A stretch of DNA of 64,000 nt. Origin: Mermis nigrescens. Its lineage: Eukaryota > Nematoda > Enoplea > Mermithida > Mermithidae. The translations under genes and the position numbers were made by a program. Under the pieces are notes generated by a model. It made no database searches. It saw only the letters and a program-made list of their open reading frames with translations, and was not told where the DNA came from. Shown in pieces: positions 22,829 to 61,418 of this stretch (the first letter of the stretch is position 1; each line of letters begins with the position of its first letter). The stretch lies in contig JAVLUZ010000342.1 in NCBI GenBank assembly GCA_036768485.1, forward strand, positions 148,911-212,910, read 5' to 3'.

Positions 22829-24860
22829 TGCTCCAGACTACCCTTTCTTCGGAAATGAAATGATATCTGCTCCATAAACGCCACTTTTCTATTTTCAAAT
22901 CGCAGCAAAACTGGTCTGTTTCACTTATTCTATCCATGTGACATCCAGGGTTTTCTGACAGGGAGTGGAAACCCAAAATTCTTTAAAAAGAGTCAAACAT
23001 AGTCCAAAAAAATTATTTTACTATGATTAAGTAGCCGCTGATGTAACAAATTTTAAAACTTGTAAGTTTTGCATAAAAGTCATGCAACCAACCACAAAAT
23101 CTTTCTTCTATACGGAAACTAAGACTCTTTTGACATAAAAATAAGGTTTTTAGAGCGCCAAAAGTCAATAAATGCCGTTAATGATTTCATACATGCTATT
23201 CAGGTGCGAAGCATCGGAAAATTAAAAAAAACAGGAGCTAAAAGGATCAGAAAATAAATATGTACATATCTGTTCTTTGCGCCCAACTGTTTTTTTTTAT
23301 GACGGGGCGGCATATTCCTCACCACACCTAAGTTCGCCCTTGGATGTTCCTCCATATTACCTTCAGTTTTCACGCACAGAAAAGTAGCTTCAAAAGCGAG
23401 TTCTTCCAGGAACGCTACAGCAATGTCATAAAATTCTTTAATTTATACACATTGTTCAAAATGAATTTTAGGCTTTGAAAAAACTAGCTGTAGAATTCAC
23501 CTCAATCGAAATGTCGTTTAGCACAACTTGTGAAACGGTTATATCGATTAAACAAGCGCAAGATTTCGTGAAATAAAATGTACAGAAATCAGTCATGGAA
23601 GAACTTTATTGTTAAAAAACGAGTAAGGACAGAAGCAACGCGATTACAAACAACTTTTTAGATAAATACCTACGCCTAACTAAATTGCATTGCCTCGGCG
23701 AACACCGATAAATGAAACGTGAGAAATAGATGTGTTGGGAAGATAGCAAAACTTACAGGGAATTCTCGAATCTTCGCATCTTACCGAGGAAGAAGGGTGT
23801 GACTGAATTAGTAACACAAAGTGACTTATGAAACGTGTCATGCAATCGTGAAAAGGAACTCATTTTAGCATGACCCGTGGACGCTATGAAGAAACAAATT
23901 ACAAAAGCGCGTCTGAAAAAATTTTATTACGTCATTTTATATTTCAGTCTAACGATTTTCACTGACTCGCTAAGTTTCCTCTAAATTACTATCGAGATCA
24001 TGGACGGCATGTATGTAGGTAGGTGTTTTTAATGCTTTCTGACGCTTCATTTCTTCCTCGCCTAGATCCAGCAAATCGCATTGCCGAAACTTTATAATTT
24101 TTTAATTCTATGAGGCAATTATAGGATTAGAAATGCTTTAAATTTTTTTCTACAAAAAATGTTCAGATGCTGTGTGATTTTACAGCATTTTGGTTTATGT
24201 ACATAGTTACTTGCCGTAAATATCCCTAAATCTAAGTTCCGATATAGATACATTCCACTCTAAAATCAAATCATAACTTGATTTTTTTCATCCGACGTTG
24301 ACTCCTCCTCTATTTTTTCATCTCTGATGTCTCCTAAACCACAAAAATACGTTGTGTGCAAATAAAGAATAAAACTTAAGAATCAAAATTTTGAAGAATA
24401 ATATAAAAATTAAAAATATATTACGACAAATCTGTGACACATGCGTGCTTCAAAAGAGAAAATGTGATCCTCAGTATACCGGAATAGAATAATATTTATA
24501 AATGAAGCGTATGTACGTACAAGTACATATGCTGTCTTTCAATATAACCGAAATTGCAAGCACAATTATTTGAAGTTTTTATTAGAAGCAAATCCTAATA
24601 ATGATTGATCTTATTTATGGCTAAGGTGGCAATCAGGCATCCACAGACAAATGATTCTCCAGAACTGGTAAGAAAAATAGAATCGAATTAATAATCAATT
24701 CTATGAAACTACATATTTTTTACGAGCATAACATTTTCATTTACTTTCGCGACGGTCAAATACGTAGGGTGGTGGAACGGAAAGATCGCTCTTCGTCCTA
24801 TCTGCCAATTCCTTCTAAAAAATTCACGCTTTCTTTGTACGCATTTAATATTAATGATTA
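22829..24860. other. No gene seen
   Basis: AT-rich, without open frames of interest or clear repeats. Confidence 0.5.
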
Positions 24861-24879
24861 TTACTGCTTTATTACTAAT

Positions 24880-24918
24880 TAATAAGGACGATAATAATTA
24901 CAAAAATTAATAATAATC

Positions 24919-24957
<39 letters not shown>

Positions 24958-25011
24958 TAATAATATTAAAATTTAAAAAAATAATAATTAATAATAATAA
25001 TATTATAATTA

Positions 25012-25058
<47 letters not shown>

Positions 25059-25059
25059 A
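24880..25059. repeat. (AAT)n followed by (ATT)n microsatellite
   Basis: A long run of AAT/TAA triplets changes to ATT/TTA triplets, so the tract is self-complementary. It abuts the stop codon of the receptor gene. Confidence 0.9.
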
Positions 25060-52101
<27,042 letters not shown>

Positions 52102-53145
52102 AGAACAAGAAGATCAAGTCGGGTATAAAATGGGGATAACAACGTTTTAACAATATTAGCAATCATATACACATTGGAAAAGGATAAAGATTTTAAACCC
52201 TCATTTTAGCTGAAGTTAGATAATCACATTCATGCATTAGAAATGACTTAAATTTTATTTAAATTTAATTAATTCACTAAATGATTCATAAAATTTTATT
52301 AATTTAAATTCACTTCAGTTTTAATCTTAACTTCTTTTTTAAATTTTCTTCGCATATATCCTTTGTTTTCATGACGATGCAAATTCAAAGAAAAAACTTT
52401 AAAAATTAAACAATGGAAAATATCCGTTAGAATTAAGGTTTACATCTTTTGTTACCTTGCTTGACAAAAGGAGTACTTACTTTGAAAATACCTTAGGCAG
52501 GTACACTGTTTTTAAGAAATGATATTTTAGCACTAGATAGTACTTTAAAGGCGTTAATTGATTATATCGGTAGGAGAAAAACTCTTTTACCATGTTATCG
52601 CATTTTCGCGAAATTTCAAGTTATATCTTTGTAGATTCCAACTGATAACGTAAGAAATGAAAATGTAATTTTAATAATATTATGCCATTCTATAGTAAAT
52701 GTTTTCCAAATTATGTAGTGCTTTGTCGAATTGAAGAAGAAGATTTATTGTCAAGTAAATACAAAATAAGAAGTACTCGTACATGTACGTACATGTATAT
52801 AAAACGAATTAATAGGAATGACAAAAGAACATACGGTCACGATAATCCTGACGAAATACTGGGGTGAGATTTAAATGGTTTTTTAAACTTTTTCACAAAG
52901 AATTTTTTCAGAAATGATCGCGCCAAGGTCTATAACTAAAATAACACACCGCTAAGAAACGGATCAAGCCGTGTTTTGCAGGCAGAAATCTGGAAAAAAG
53001 GAAAAACGGTGCATGTCTGTCAATTCAGCAAAACACGAAAAGTAACTGCCAATAAGTAAAACGTGATGATTTACGGTGATGGCATTGAGTTGTCTCCTAT
53101 GCATACTTGAATATTCAAAATATCTTCGCCCAACAACGCCTAATA
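52102..53145. other. Upstream region of the GLR gene
   Basis: AT-rich; no clear TATA box or repeat. May hold the promoter and 5' UTR. Confidence 0.4.
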
Positions 53146-53436
53146 TTACAAAACACAACGTGGCGTTCCGCAAATTAAATTTGCCATTTCATTAGGAATC
53201 ATTAGCGTTTGCGGCATAGACCATAAAATAAAAACGAACGCCCATTGAATCCAAAGATGCCTTCTAATGCGGCTTATTTCCAGGAAAATGCATTTATCGT
53301 CATCCAAGCTTAAATGGCTTCTGCTGTCATGCAACAGATAAACGAGGAACGTAAACTTAAGCGTAGTTTCAGTTCGGAACGCTGGGTCAAAATTGAAGCC
53401 GACAAGAGCGTAATCGAGCGTGAGCGAAACTCTTGA
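53146..53436 (-). CDS. Possible exon of an unrecognised hydrophobic protein
   Basis: Open for about 96 codons after a possible acceptor TTCTCAAG. Reads FDPAFRTETTLKFTFLVYLL, then IRRHLWIQWAFVFILWSMPQ, which looks like two membrane segments. A second hydrophobic frame overlaps the end (53,173-52,964, ILGVVGRRYFEYS..., VLLIGSYF), as if frame-shifted. I recognise no family. It could be an exon of a neighbouring minus-strand gene, a broken gene, or chance. Confidence 0.22.
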   Translation of the reverse strand, partial: SRVSLTLDYALVGFNFDPAFRTETTLKFTFLVYLLHDSRSHLSLDDDKCIFLEISRIRRHLWIQWAFVFILWSMPQTLMIPNEMANLICGTPRCVL

Positions 53437-53843
53437 GAATATTCAATCAATTTAGCTCTTCACCAGTTATGTATCGTCGCCTGTTCCGCTATTTTGTAAC
53501 CGATTGCTTTTTCCCTAAAATCATAGGATCTACGCTTAATTATTTTTTAAAGCTTTCCACAAGTAGGAGCTTCAAAATCATTTGCCAGCTGCATGTTATC
53601 TCGAGGTTCCGATAGCGACGAGAAATACCATAAAACACGCATACAGAGATTATCTACATAAGCGTATAAATCACAAAATATATTTATCACTAATGTATGC
53701 AGATATACATATCAGCTCGATGTTCATCAGAAATTTGCATTCCTTATAAGATTTTTATGGTTTGTTTTGAAATTTTCGGCTCGCTTCAGTTTTTTGCCAA
53801 TATCTGAAGCGATTGCAGCACTACATACTTAAACTTTCAAAAA

Positions 53844-55690
53844 CCATAGGTAGCGCGTTAGGGCGCACCCTTAATATACTTGGGTACCCCAACACCTGTG
53901 TACCCCCTACAGTAATAATGGGATACATCTGGGAGGTGCGGTTTTTTTAAAAGACAGATAATAAAAAATTTACTGTCCGTGCTTTTTGTTTGTCTTTAAA
54001 CTCGAATACTCAGCTTGTAACGAGTGTGCAAAGTTTTGACGTAACATACGTATACAAGCTTTTGAAGGTGTTCTCGCCCAGCTTGTACATTACTCAGGAT
54101 AAATGCCTTACAATATTTAATAAAGTAGAATTGTAGAAGACAAAATTCTCTTAAAAAATTACTTTTTGTTTTTTTTAAATTTACAGTAGTTCTTGAATGG
54201 GAGCGTAAAGAGTGTGAAAATCTTCAGGTGTTAAGACAATGTTACCGGCCTTTTCGTCTTCTTTATGGATGTCAAAAATTCCGATTAGAGTTCCAAGAAA
54301 GTTTTACTGATAGAAATGTACTGCGGCGACTCAAGGGCGGCTTTTCGTTTACCAGCAAACTTTTTACACACAATACGAAGTTAGTGCTATGGGTTTAAAG
54401 TTCACAATCTATTGCATGGTAAAAAACAGCTTTCGTTCCAATTTTTCCTGCCAACTTCTCCGGTTATCAGTCACGACAAGTTTAATATAATAAAAATAAA
54501 GTACGTACTAAGGGCTAAAGCTTGTAATTAATTATGGACTTGTAAAGTTCGGAATTAGGAGTGTAACATCGGGCGAAAGAACACGTTTTCTTCCATTTCT
54601 TGATTGTTCAATATCTCAAATATTCTACGGAACAGGAGTTTTCAACACACAAACGTTCTACGATTCAAAGGCTACAAATTGGTCTAAACTGAATTTATTA
54701 ACACTTAATGGAAAGTTGGGTTCAGATTTTGGTGGTTTACTATCTGGTGGATGGTGTAAAAATACGTTTTTGTTATTTTTTGTTCGCCACTTTCTCCAAT
54801 TAGAAGTCAGGATAAACTGAATAGAATAAAAATAAATAACTTTCTAGGGGGTACACGTCACAGCAAATTGTTTTTATCTACACCAATATTTAGCTTTTTC
54901 GAGAGGTGTAAAGTCAAAAATCGGGGGTGTTATACGTGTTTCTGTATTGCTTTTTTTCTGACAACTTCTCCGGTTATGAGTCCGGATATGATCACAACTC
55001 CAAAAATATACCAGAGTTCAAACGTCATACGTCAGTTTGGCGCATTTGTTTACATTTAACAGCGGTGTAAAGTGATTTAAATCTGATATTTATTTTTCTT
55101 CAGACCATTGTAAAGAGCAATGTTTTCTTAAATATTGGTCGTAATATCAAAGTAATATCAGAATTGCGAATCCAACTAAAATTTTCCTTACACTAGATGG
55201 TTGTGTAAAGTTTACACTAAAAATTAACTTTGTTCTAGAGCTTTGCGGAAGCTTAATTGTTTAAACTGATCCATGTGACGTCAGAATACGAATCTGATAG
55301 TTAGTTTTCTCTACAGCCTGTGGTTGTATTTTATATAATGCATTTATTGTTGATGTGTAAACTTTACACTACAAATTTATTCCATTTCCAGAGCATTGCA
55401 AAACGTTAATTTATTTTAAAATATGTTCCTTGAGGTCAGGATTACGAATTTCACTGTAAGCTTCCTATGCACCCTGTAGTTGTGATAAGTTTACACTGGA
55501 AATGTTACTGTATGTGTTCACTGACTGATTTACTCAAATCTTGCCGATTAAGAGTCGGGTACTAGCAAAGAAAAATGCTTCGATTTTACAAAAAGGACGA
55601 GTATACTTAGAGTTACGCTTCAATTAAGATATAAAATGAGAGGACTAGAGAAAAGTTCATCGAAAAAGGTGCTAAAAACTTAATTCTGGA
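53844..55690 (+). mobile_element. Helitron-like element, copy E, 3'-truncated
   Basis: Starts CCATAGGTAGCGCG (TC changed to CC), has the GTGTAAA-rich interior, and reaches CTAGCAAAGAAAAATGC, the inner inverted arm, at 55,561. Similarity fades inside that arm near 55,690, so the loop and true 3' end are missing. Confidence 0.65.
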
Positions 55691-56587
55691 GCCACCGTTA
55701 TCTGGGAGTCTGACTTATTCCCGAAAAGCCTTAGCCCCTCCCCTCCCTTCAAACTTACCCGATCGTGATGCCTATGTGTGGTATCAATAGCTTAGGCATT
55801 CAACATTTGATCAAAAACAGATGCTCTTTCTAAGAATAAATTTGCACTGATATTTTTTAAGAAAAAATCATTATCTTTACATCCTTTTAGGGTTCGGTCC
55901 CTATTATTCAGCTTATCTTAATCGCCGTTACTCACATGATGATGATTTACTTTTTTAATTTGTTGGCCGTACATTTGTGCATGAGTTTTGCACATTTTAG
56001 GAATTTGGTTCGAAAACAGTTTGCAAGCAGCAGCAATCGAAAAAGTGAAAATTTTTTGAAAGTAAAAGTTTAGAAATTACACATTATTGATGCAGCTGAA
56101 GCATAAATATTAAACCAGTGTATAAAATTAACGTAGTAGCTTGTATGTAGCTGATGAGTTGCTCTTCTAGAGAAAAAACATTGATAATAGTCTGTACAGT
56201 AGCTGGCGAATTATTTGACAAATAGTGTAAGTCATTTAATGTTGCGTGATTTGGGAATTTTTTAAATTTCAAGGACGATGTTCTCAACAAAACTAAGCAA
56301 TTTACACTTTCGAACTCAGCGTAAAAACTGTACAACATATGTTAAAACGTGGTAGACGGTTAGGTTTTGACTTTACTAGCTTAACACAGCGGTGGGGCGA
56401 TTCTTACTAGAAATTTACTCTTAGTACTAGCGTTTTTTTTCTTAGCTGTGGAAAGAAGTGCATAAATTATATAGGTACTTTAGTTATCATTTATTTGGAG
56501 CAGAAGCAATCTTCATATTTTAGTGATGATTTACATACATGAGTGTCATTATAATACTGATGATTTTATCAGATTGGCTGCAACCAG
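55691..56587. other. No gene; decayed repeat
   Basis: 56,083-56,350 resembles the end of the 37.9-41.6 kb foldback (CAGCGTAAAAA.TGT...CATATGTTAAAAC). The rest is unremarkable. Confidence 0.45.
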
Positions 56588-58147
56588 ACATGCACATGGG
56601 GACGGGTTCAGAGGTTCTAGTCCCCCACTAGAATGTAAAAATGAGAGATTTTCTGATGTAAATGAGGGAAAATGAAGGCCAAAAAGGGATGAAAATTTAT
56701 TTTTTTCGTAAAAAATACTTGAAATTGACCAAAAACTGTAGAACAACATAGTTTTGACGCTATTTTAGCATTTATACCAGTTTTTAATGTCAATTTGCAA
56801 TCTAAAGAAATCTTAAGACACGATTTCCTATAAAATCGACCTCCGTGTACACAAGTCATGATAAGTTGGAAAAAAGTTTCCCTGAAAATTTGATATATGG
56901 GTCAGTTTTTTCGAGCTAAGAATCATGGCGACATTAATTTTTCATAAAAACGTATATTCATCGAGCTACAGTAATCCAAAGTTTGAAAATTAGGTTATTT
57001 TTACGAAATTTTTGTACTTTTGTATAAACTCAGTTTTCTACCGTTACACTAATGACAGAGCAGTAAAATTTGGTGTGATCAAAGGGCCATACGTGCTTAA
57101 TAAGAAAAATTTGAAATTAGAATTTTTTCGAATCTTATGCGCTTTACATAAAAGTGTAAAGTCAAATTTATTCGGCCATTTTTTGATAATTTTTTACATT
57201 TATCGTGCCCAGTCAGTCAATCTTTGAGAAGCACTAAAAATATTCACTGTGCATACGTGCACACATGTCCCCAACATATGTGTAAAGTTTAATAAAAATT
57301 GCGATACCCTTTCTACACGAAATTTGAACATCAAGTGAACAGTTTTTCCCAATATTTTCGAAAAATTCATTTTGATGTTAAGTTTGTTTGTGTATTATTT
57401 GATACCGAGCAGCAATTTTTGATACGAATATAGAGTCTGCACATGATCTTTCATAAATTCATAGAATTATGGTTTTTACGCGCTTGTTGCACTTTACAAA
57501 TGTGTAAAATCAGATTTTTGGTTAATTTTTAAATTTTTTGTAACAATGAATTCAGCCCATACAGTCATTTTTTAAGAGGCACTAAAAATTTTCATACTGA
57601 TTACATCTACACATGCCCCCAACCTACGTGTAAAGTTTAATAAAAATTGCAATAAACTTTCTGTGAAAAGTTGAACATCAACTGAACAGTTTTACGCAAT
57701 CTATCTCCAAAAACTCATTTTGTTTTCAATTTGTTTGCCCAACATTTGAAACTGAGCAGCAATTTTTGGTGCAAATATAGAGTCATTAACAATCTGTCAG
57801 AAATTCATTGAATTTTTATTTTTTTACATTTGTTGCACTTAACACAAATATGTAAAGTCAAATTTTTAGTGAATTTTTTAGTTTTTCTGACATTAATCCA
57901 ACCCATGCAGTTTAATGTTCAAATATTTTTGCTCTTTCATTATAAAATACAATGAAAGATATAGAAGTAAGAATTTTATGCATTCGTTGCACTTTACCAA
58001 AGTGTAAAGAAAATTTTATCCTAAGCCTTACATTTGATTCAAACAGCAACACCGCTTTTTGTATGAAAACTGAATTATTTTTGAGCATCCTCTACAGCTT
58101 TACCTAACGTTAAATTTATGCCCTAGAAATATTTTTAATGTTACTAT

Positions 58148-58262
58148 AGTCTGTTTCTGAAAACATTTGCAGCGAATTTATGTAAATTGTGTGTATGGTT
58201 TGCAATGCAGTTGAAGCTCAAGTTACCAATTGAAGCTGCAAGGTTTTGAGAAACAGAGTGTA
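58148..58262. mobile_element. Short TIR element, TATAGTCTGTTTC family
   Basis: TATAGTCTGTTTCTGAAAAC and the inverse of GTTTTGAGAAACAGAGTGTA form ~30-bp imperfect inverted ends, about 115 bp in all. Confidence 0.6.
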
Positions 58263-58504
58263 TAAGCTATTCGAATTTCGATGATATCTTGATTCACTGT
58301 CAACTTGTGTAAATGAAAAAATATAAATTTCGAACAGGCTATGGACTAATTAACGTTAATTTAATTCCAAAGAACCGACTGAAAATAACATAGCTTAAAG
58401 AGCATATCACAATTTTTTAAACTTTGCACATATTTATATGTATTTCTAATGCAAAGTTTAATAAAAATAATTTATAGGGTAGTGTATATAAAAATATTTA
58501 TACA

Positions 58505-59314
58505 CAGGCCCGTATCCAGGGGGGCGGGAGGGGGCCTGCCCCCCCCGAAAATCGGAAAAAATTTTTGTTTCTCCCAAAGGTCCCCCAAAGGGAAAAATGA
58601 AAAATTGGCGAAGTGGGTCTGAAACACCGCCAAAACAGGTTTTTAGCGTACTTTTGAGCTAGTAAACTCAAAATTTTCCGGCGCTTCGCGCCGGATTTAT
58701 TGTTTATGTAAGGTTTGTCTTCTAAACCGCTGAAAATCGCTCAAATTTGAGTTAGACATAGAGAGTATGTCAATTTTTTTCTAACGCTTTGCGCCGGATT
58801 CATTGTTTAGCTATAGTTTTTGCCTTCTAGCTCACTCAAAACAGCTCAAATTTGACTTATGACATGGAAAACATGAAATTTTTCCGGCGCTTCGCGCCGT
58901 ATTTATTGTTTATATAGGTTTTTTGTCTTCTGACCCGCTCAAAACCGCTCAAATTTGAACTTGACATGCAGAATATGTCAATTTTTTCGGCGCTTGGCGC
59001 CGAATTATTCGTTATCCGTATTGTTTTTCTCTGTAAAGCACAATGATTAAGTATAAAGGCAAGAGATAAGAAATAATTCGTCGATTAAGTGATGAGAAAT
59101 CAGCTTAAATGATAAATTTGCTATATATCAATATGAAATAAAGTAAAAATTTTTTAATTTTTTTGTTGAAATTTTTCTTCACCGTCGTATAGAGCTCGCC
59201 GAGATACGTTCAAAACTGTCTTTATTTTCGCCTATCTCCTAATGGTTCTCGAGATATCTGGCCTCAAAAATTTTCGGCCCCCCTCCCGAAATAAAATCCT
59301 GGATACGGGCCTCG
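58505..59314. mobile_element. hAT-like non-autonomous element with GCGC hairpins
   Basis: Inverted ends AGGCCCGTATCCAGG and CCTGGATACGGGCCT; direct repeat TTATACA at 58,498-58,504 and 59,315-59,321. The left half has four tandem ~110-120-bp units with CGGCGCTTCGCGCCG hairpins. Confidence 0.8.
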
Positions 59315-60451
59315 TTATACATGCACTAAATATTTTTAGTGCAATGAGCTGAATTAATGTCAAAAAACTTTAAAAAATTCACTAAAAATTTGACTTTGCA
59401 CATTTGTGTAAAGTGTAAGAAATGTAAAAAAAATTCAATGAATTTCTGACAGATTGTTTACATTCGCACCAAAAATTGCTGCTCAGTTTCAAATGTTAGG
59501 CAACAAATTGACAACAAAATGAGTTTTTTTGAGAATGATTGGGTAAAACTGCTTAGATTATGTTCAACTTTTCACAGAAATGGTATTGCAATTTTTATTA
59601 AACTTTACACGTAGGTTGGGGGCATGTGTAGATGTAATCACTATAAATATTTTTAGTGCCTCTCAAAAATTGACTGCATGGGCTGAATTAATAATACGAA
59701 AAAATTTAAAAATTAATTAAAAATCTGATTTTACACATTTGTGTAAAGTGCAACAAGCGGGTAAAAATTATAATTCTACGAATTTATGAAAGACTATGTA
59801 TGACTCTATATTCGCATCAAAAATTGCTGCTTGGTATCAAATGATACACAAACAAAATTAACATTAAAATGAATTTTTCGAAAATATGCGAAAAACTGTT
59901 CACTTGATGTTCAACTTCGTATAGAAAGGGTATCACAATTTTTATTAAACTTTACACATATGTTGGGGACATGTGCGCACGTATGCACAGCAAATATTTT
60001 TAGTGCTTCTCAAAGATTGACTGACTGGGCACGATTAATGTAAAAAATGTTAAAAAATAGCCAAAAAATTTGACTTTACACTTTTGTGTAAAGCGCTATA
60101 AAAGTGCGAAAAAATTCTAATTTTAAAAATTTCATATTAAGTACATATGGCCCTATGATCACACCAAATTTTACTGCTCTGTCATCAGTGTAACGGTAGA
60201 AAACTGAGTTTATACTAAAAGTACAAGAATTTCGTGAAAATAACCAAATTTTCAAACTTTGGATTACTGTAGCTCGATGAAATTCTTTTTTATGAAAAAT
60301 GAATGTCGCTATGATTCTTAGCTCGAAAAATTGACCCATATATCAAATTTTCAGGGAAACTTTTTTTTCAACTTATCATGACTTTGGTCGACCCTCTCGG
60401 AAATCGTGTCTTAAGTCTTGACCTACAAGACTGACCATGCTGTGCGTCTAT

Positions 60452-61154
60452 AGCTGTAACAACTTGCCAAATGCGGACACAAATGTTTTCCGCAATAAGC
60501 CCACAACGAAAAACATTGCCCTTAACTTTTCTGATTGCCAATCAGTCACATTGATTTACTTTGATGCTGGCCAATTTGCCATTCTACTTTTACGGATGAG
60601 TAATTATACTGGTTTTTAAGGTGCGCTGGCAGAAACGTTTTTTTCTACGTTACCCAAAACTTGAAAAAATTGTTTCTGGCTTCCTGACCGTAAAATTTAT
60701 TACCGTATTATTGAACTTCGTATTTTAGGCGAGCGACTGAATGGGGCAAGACGCATACAAAAGAGAAAATCATCAAGAGCAGATAATGTTATACTGATTT
60801 CTTCAACGTACATTGTATTTGTAAAAATATATTCCTCATGGCAAAATACTTTCGTATTGTGCCGCAGAAGGATCGGCGAAGGGTATGCAAAAGTACCTGT
60901 CGCACTGCATGATTTTATATCAATCAGTGTGCATCTGTCGAACGAACGCAGTCGGGTGTTATTTTACATACCGGAAAAATTATTTGGCCGTGTAATAGGC
61001 GGCCGAAATTTGAAAAACTGGTATTCCATCCGTGCACACACTGAAGAGTTTTTAAACAATCGAAAATTTCGAAATTCGTTCGTTCGACCATAAAAATAGG
61101 TCGAATCGAACGGGGGTGCAAAAAATGTCTTTTTTCGTCAACACGTCCCTCAAA
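60452..61154. other. Collagen upstream region
   Basis: Unique DNA; short ORFs only. 61,080-61,150 has a locally GC-rich CGAACGGGGG stretch. Confidence 0.4.
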
Positions 61155-61161
61155 TATAAAA
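61155..61161 (+). promoter_or_regulatory. TATA box of the collagen gene
   Basis: TATAAAA 102 bp before the ATG, in an A-rich context; transcription would start near 61,185. Confidence 0.6.
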
Positions 61162-61262
61162 GGCGTCATTGGCGACTTCAAATTCACATCTTTCGGGTTT
61201 GGCGTAAGTATCCGTTAAAATTCTTAGTGAAACATCGAATAGAACTGTCGTAGCCGTAAGAT

Positions 61263-61418
61263 ATGGAAAAGCACCAGTCGTCGAGCCGCATGGTGGCTTT
61301 TACGGCCATCGTGTTCAGTACGGTGGCTATAACGGGCTGCCTGTTAGCCTTTCCGTTGGTCTTCCATTACGTGCAAACTTTGGAAGCTTCGGTACAGATA
61401 GAACTGGACTTCTGCAAG
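61263..61418 (+). CDS. Collagen exon 1
   Basis: 52 codons, ATG to DFCK, donor TGCAAG/GTACGT. First Met after the TATA box. Confidence 0.92.

Larger units (their letters stand above)
56588..60451. mobile_element. Large foldback element with GTGTAAAG-rich arms
   Basis: The arms 56,850-57,920 and 59,322-60,435 are inverted copies, each with imperfect ~350-bp tandem units (GTGTAAAGTTTAATAAAAA, GCAGCAATTTTTG). The outer ends AGACATGCACATGG and CCATGCTGTGCGTCT match the inverted ends of the short AGACATGCACAG family. The spacer holds a hAT-like element and a small TIR element. No protein. Confidence 0.7.

Noticed and set aside
24880..25059. Possible origin or attachment site in the AAT/ATT tract
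   Set aside because: Simple microsatellite; nothing points to a function.
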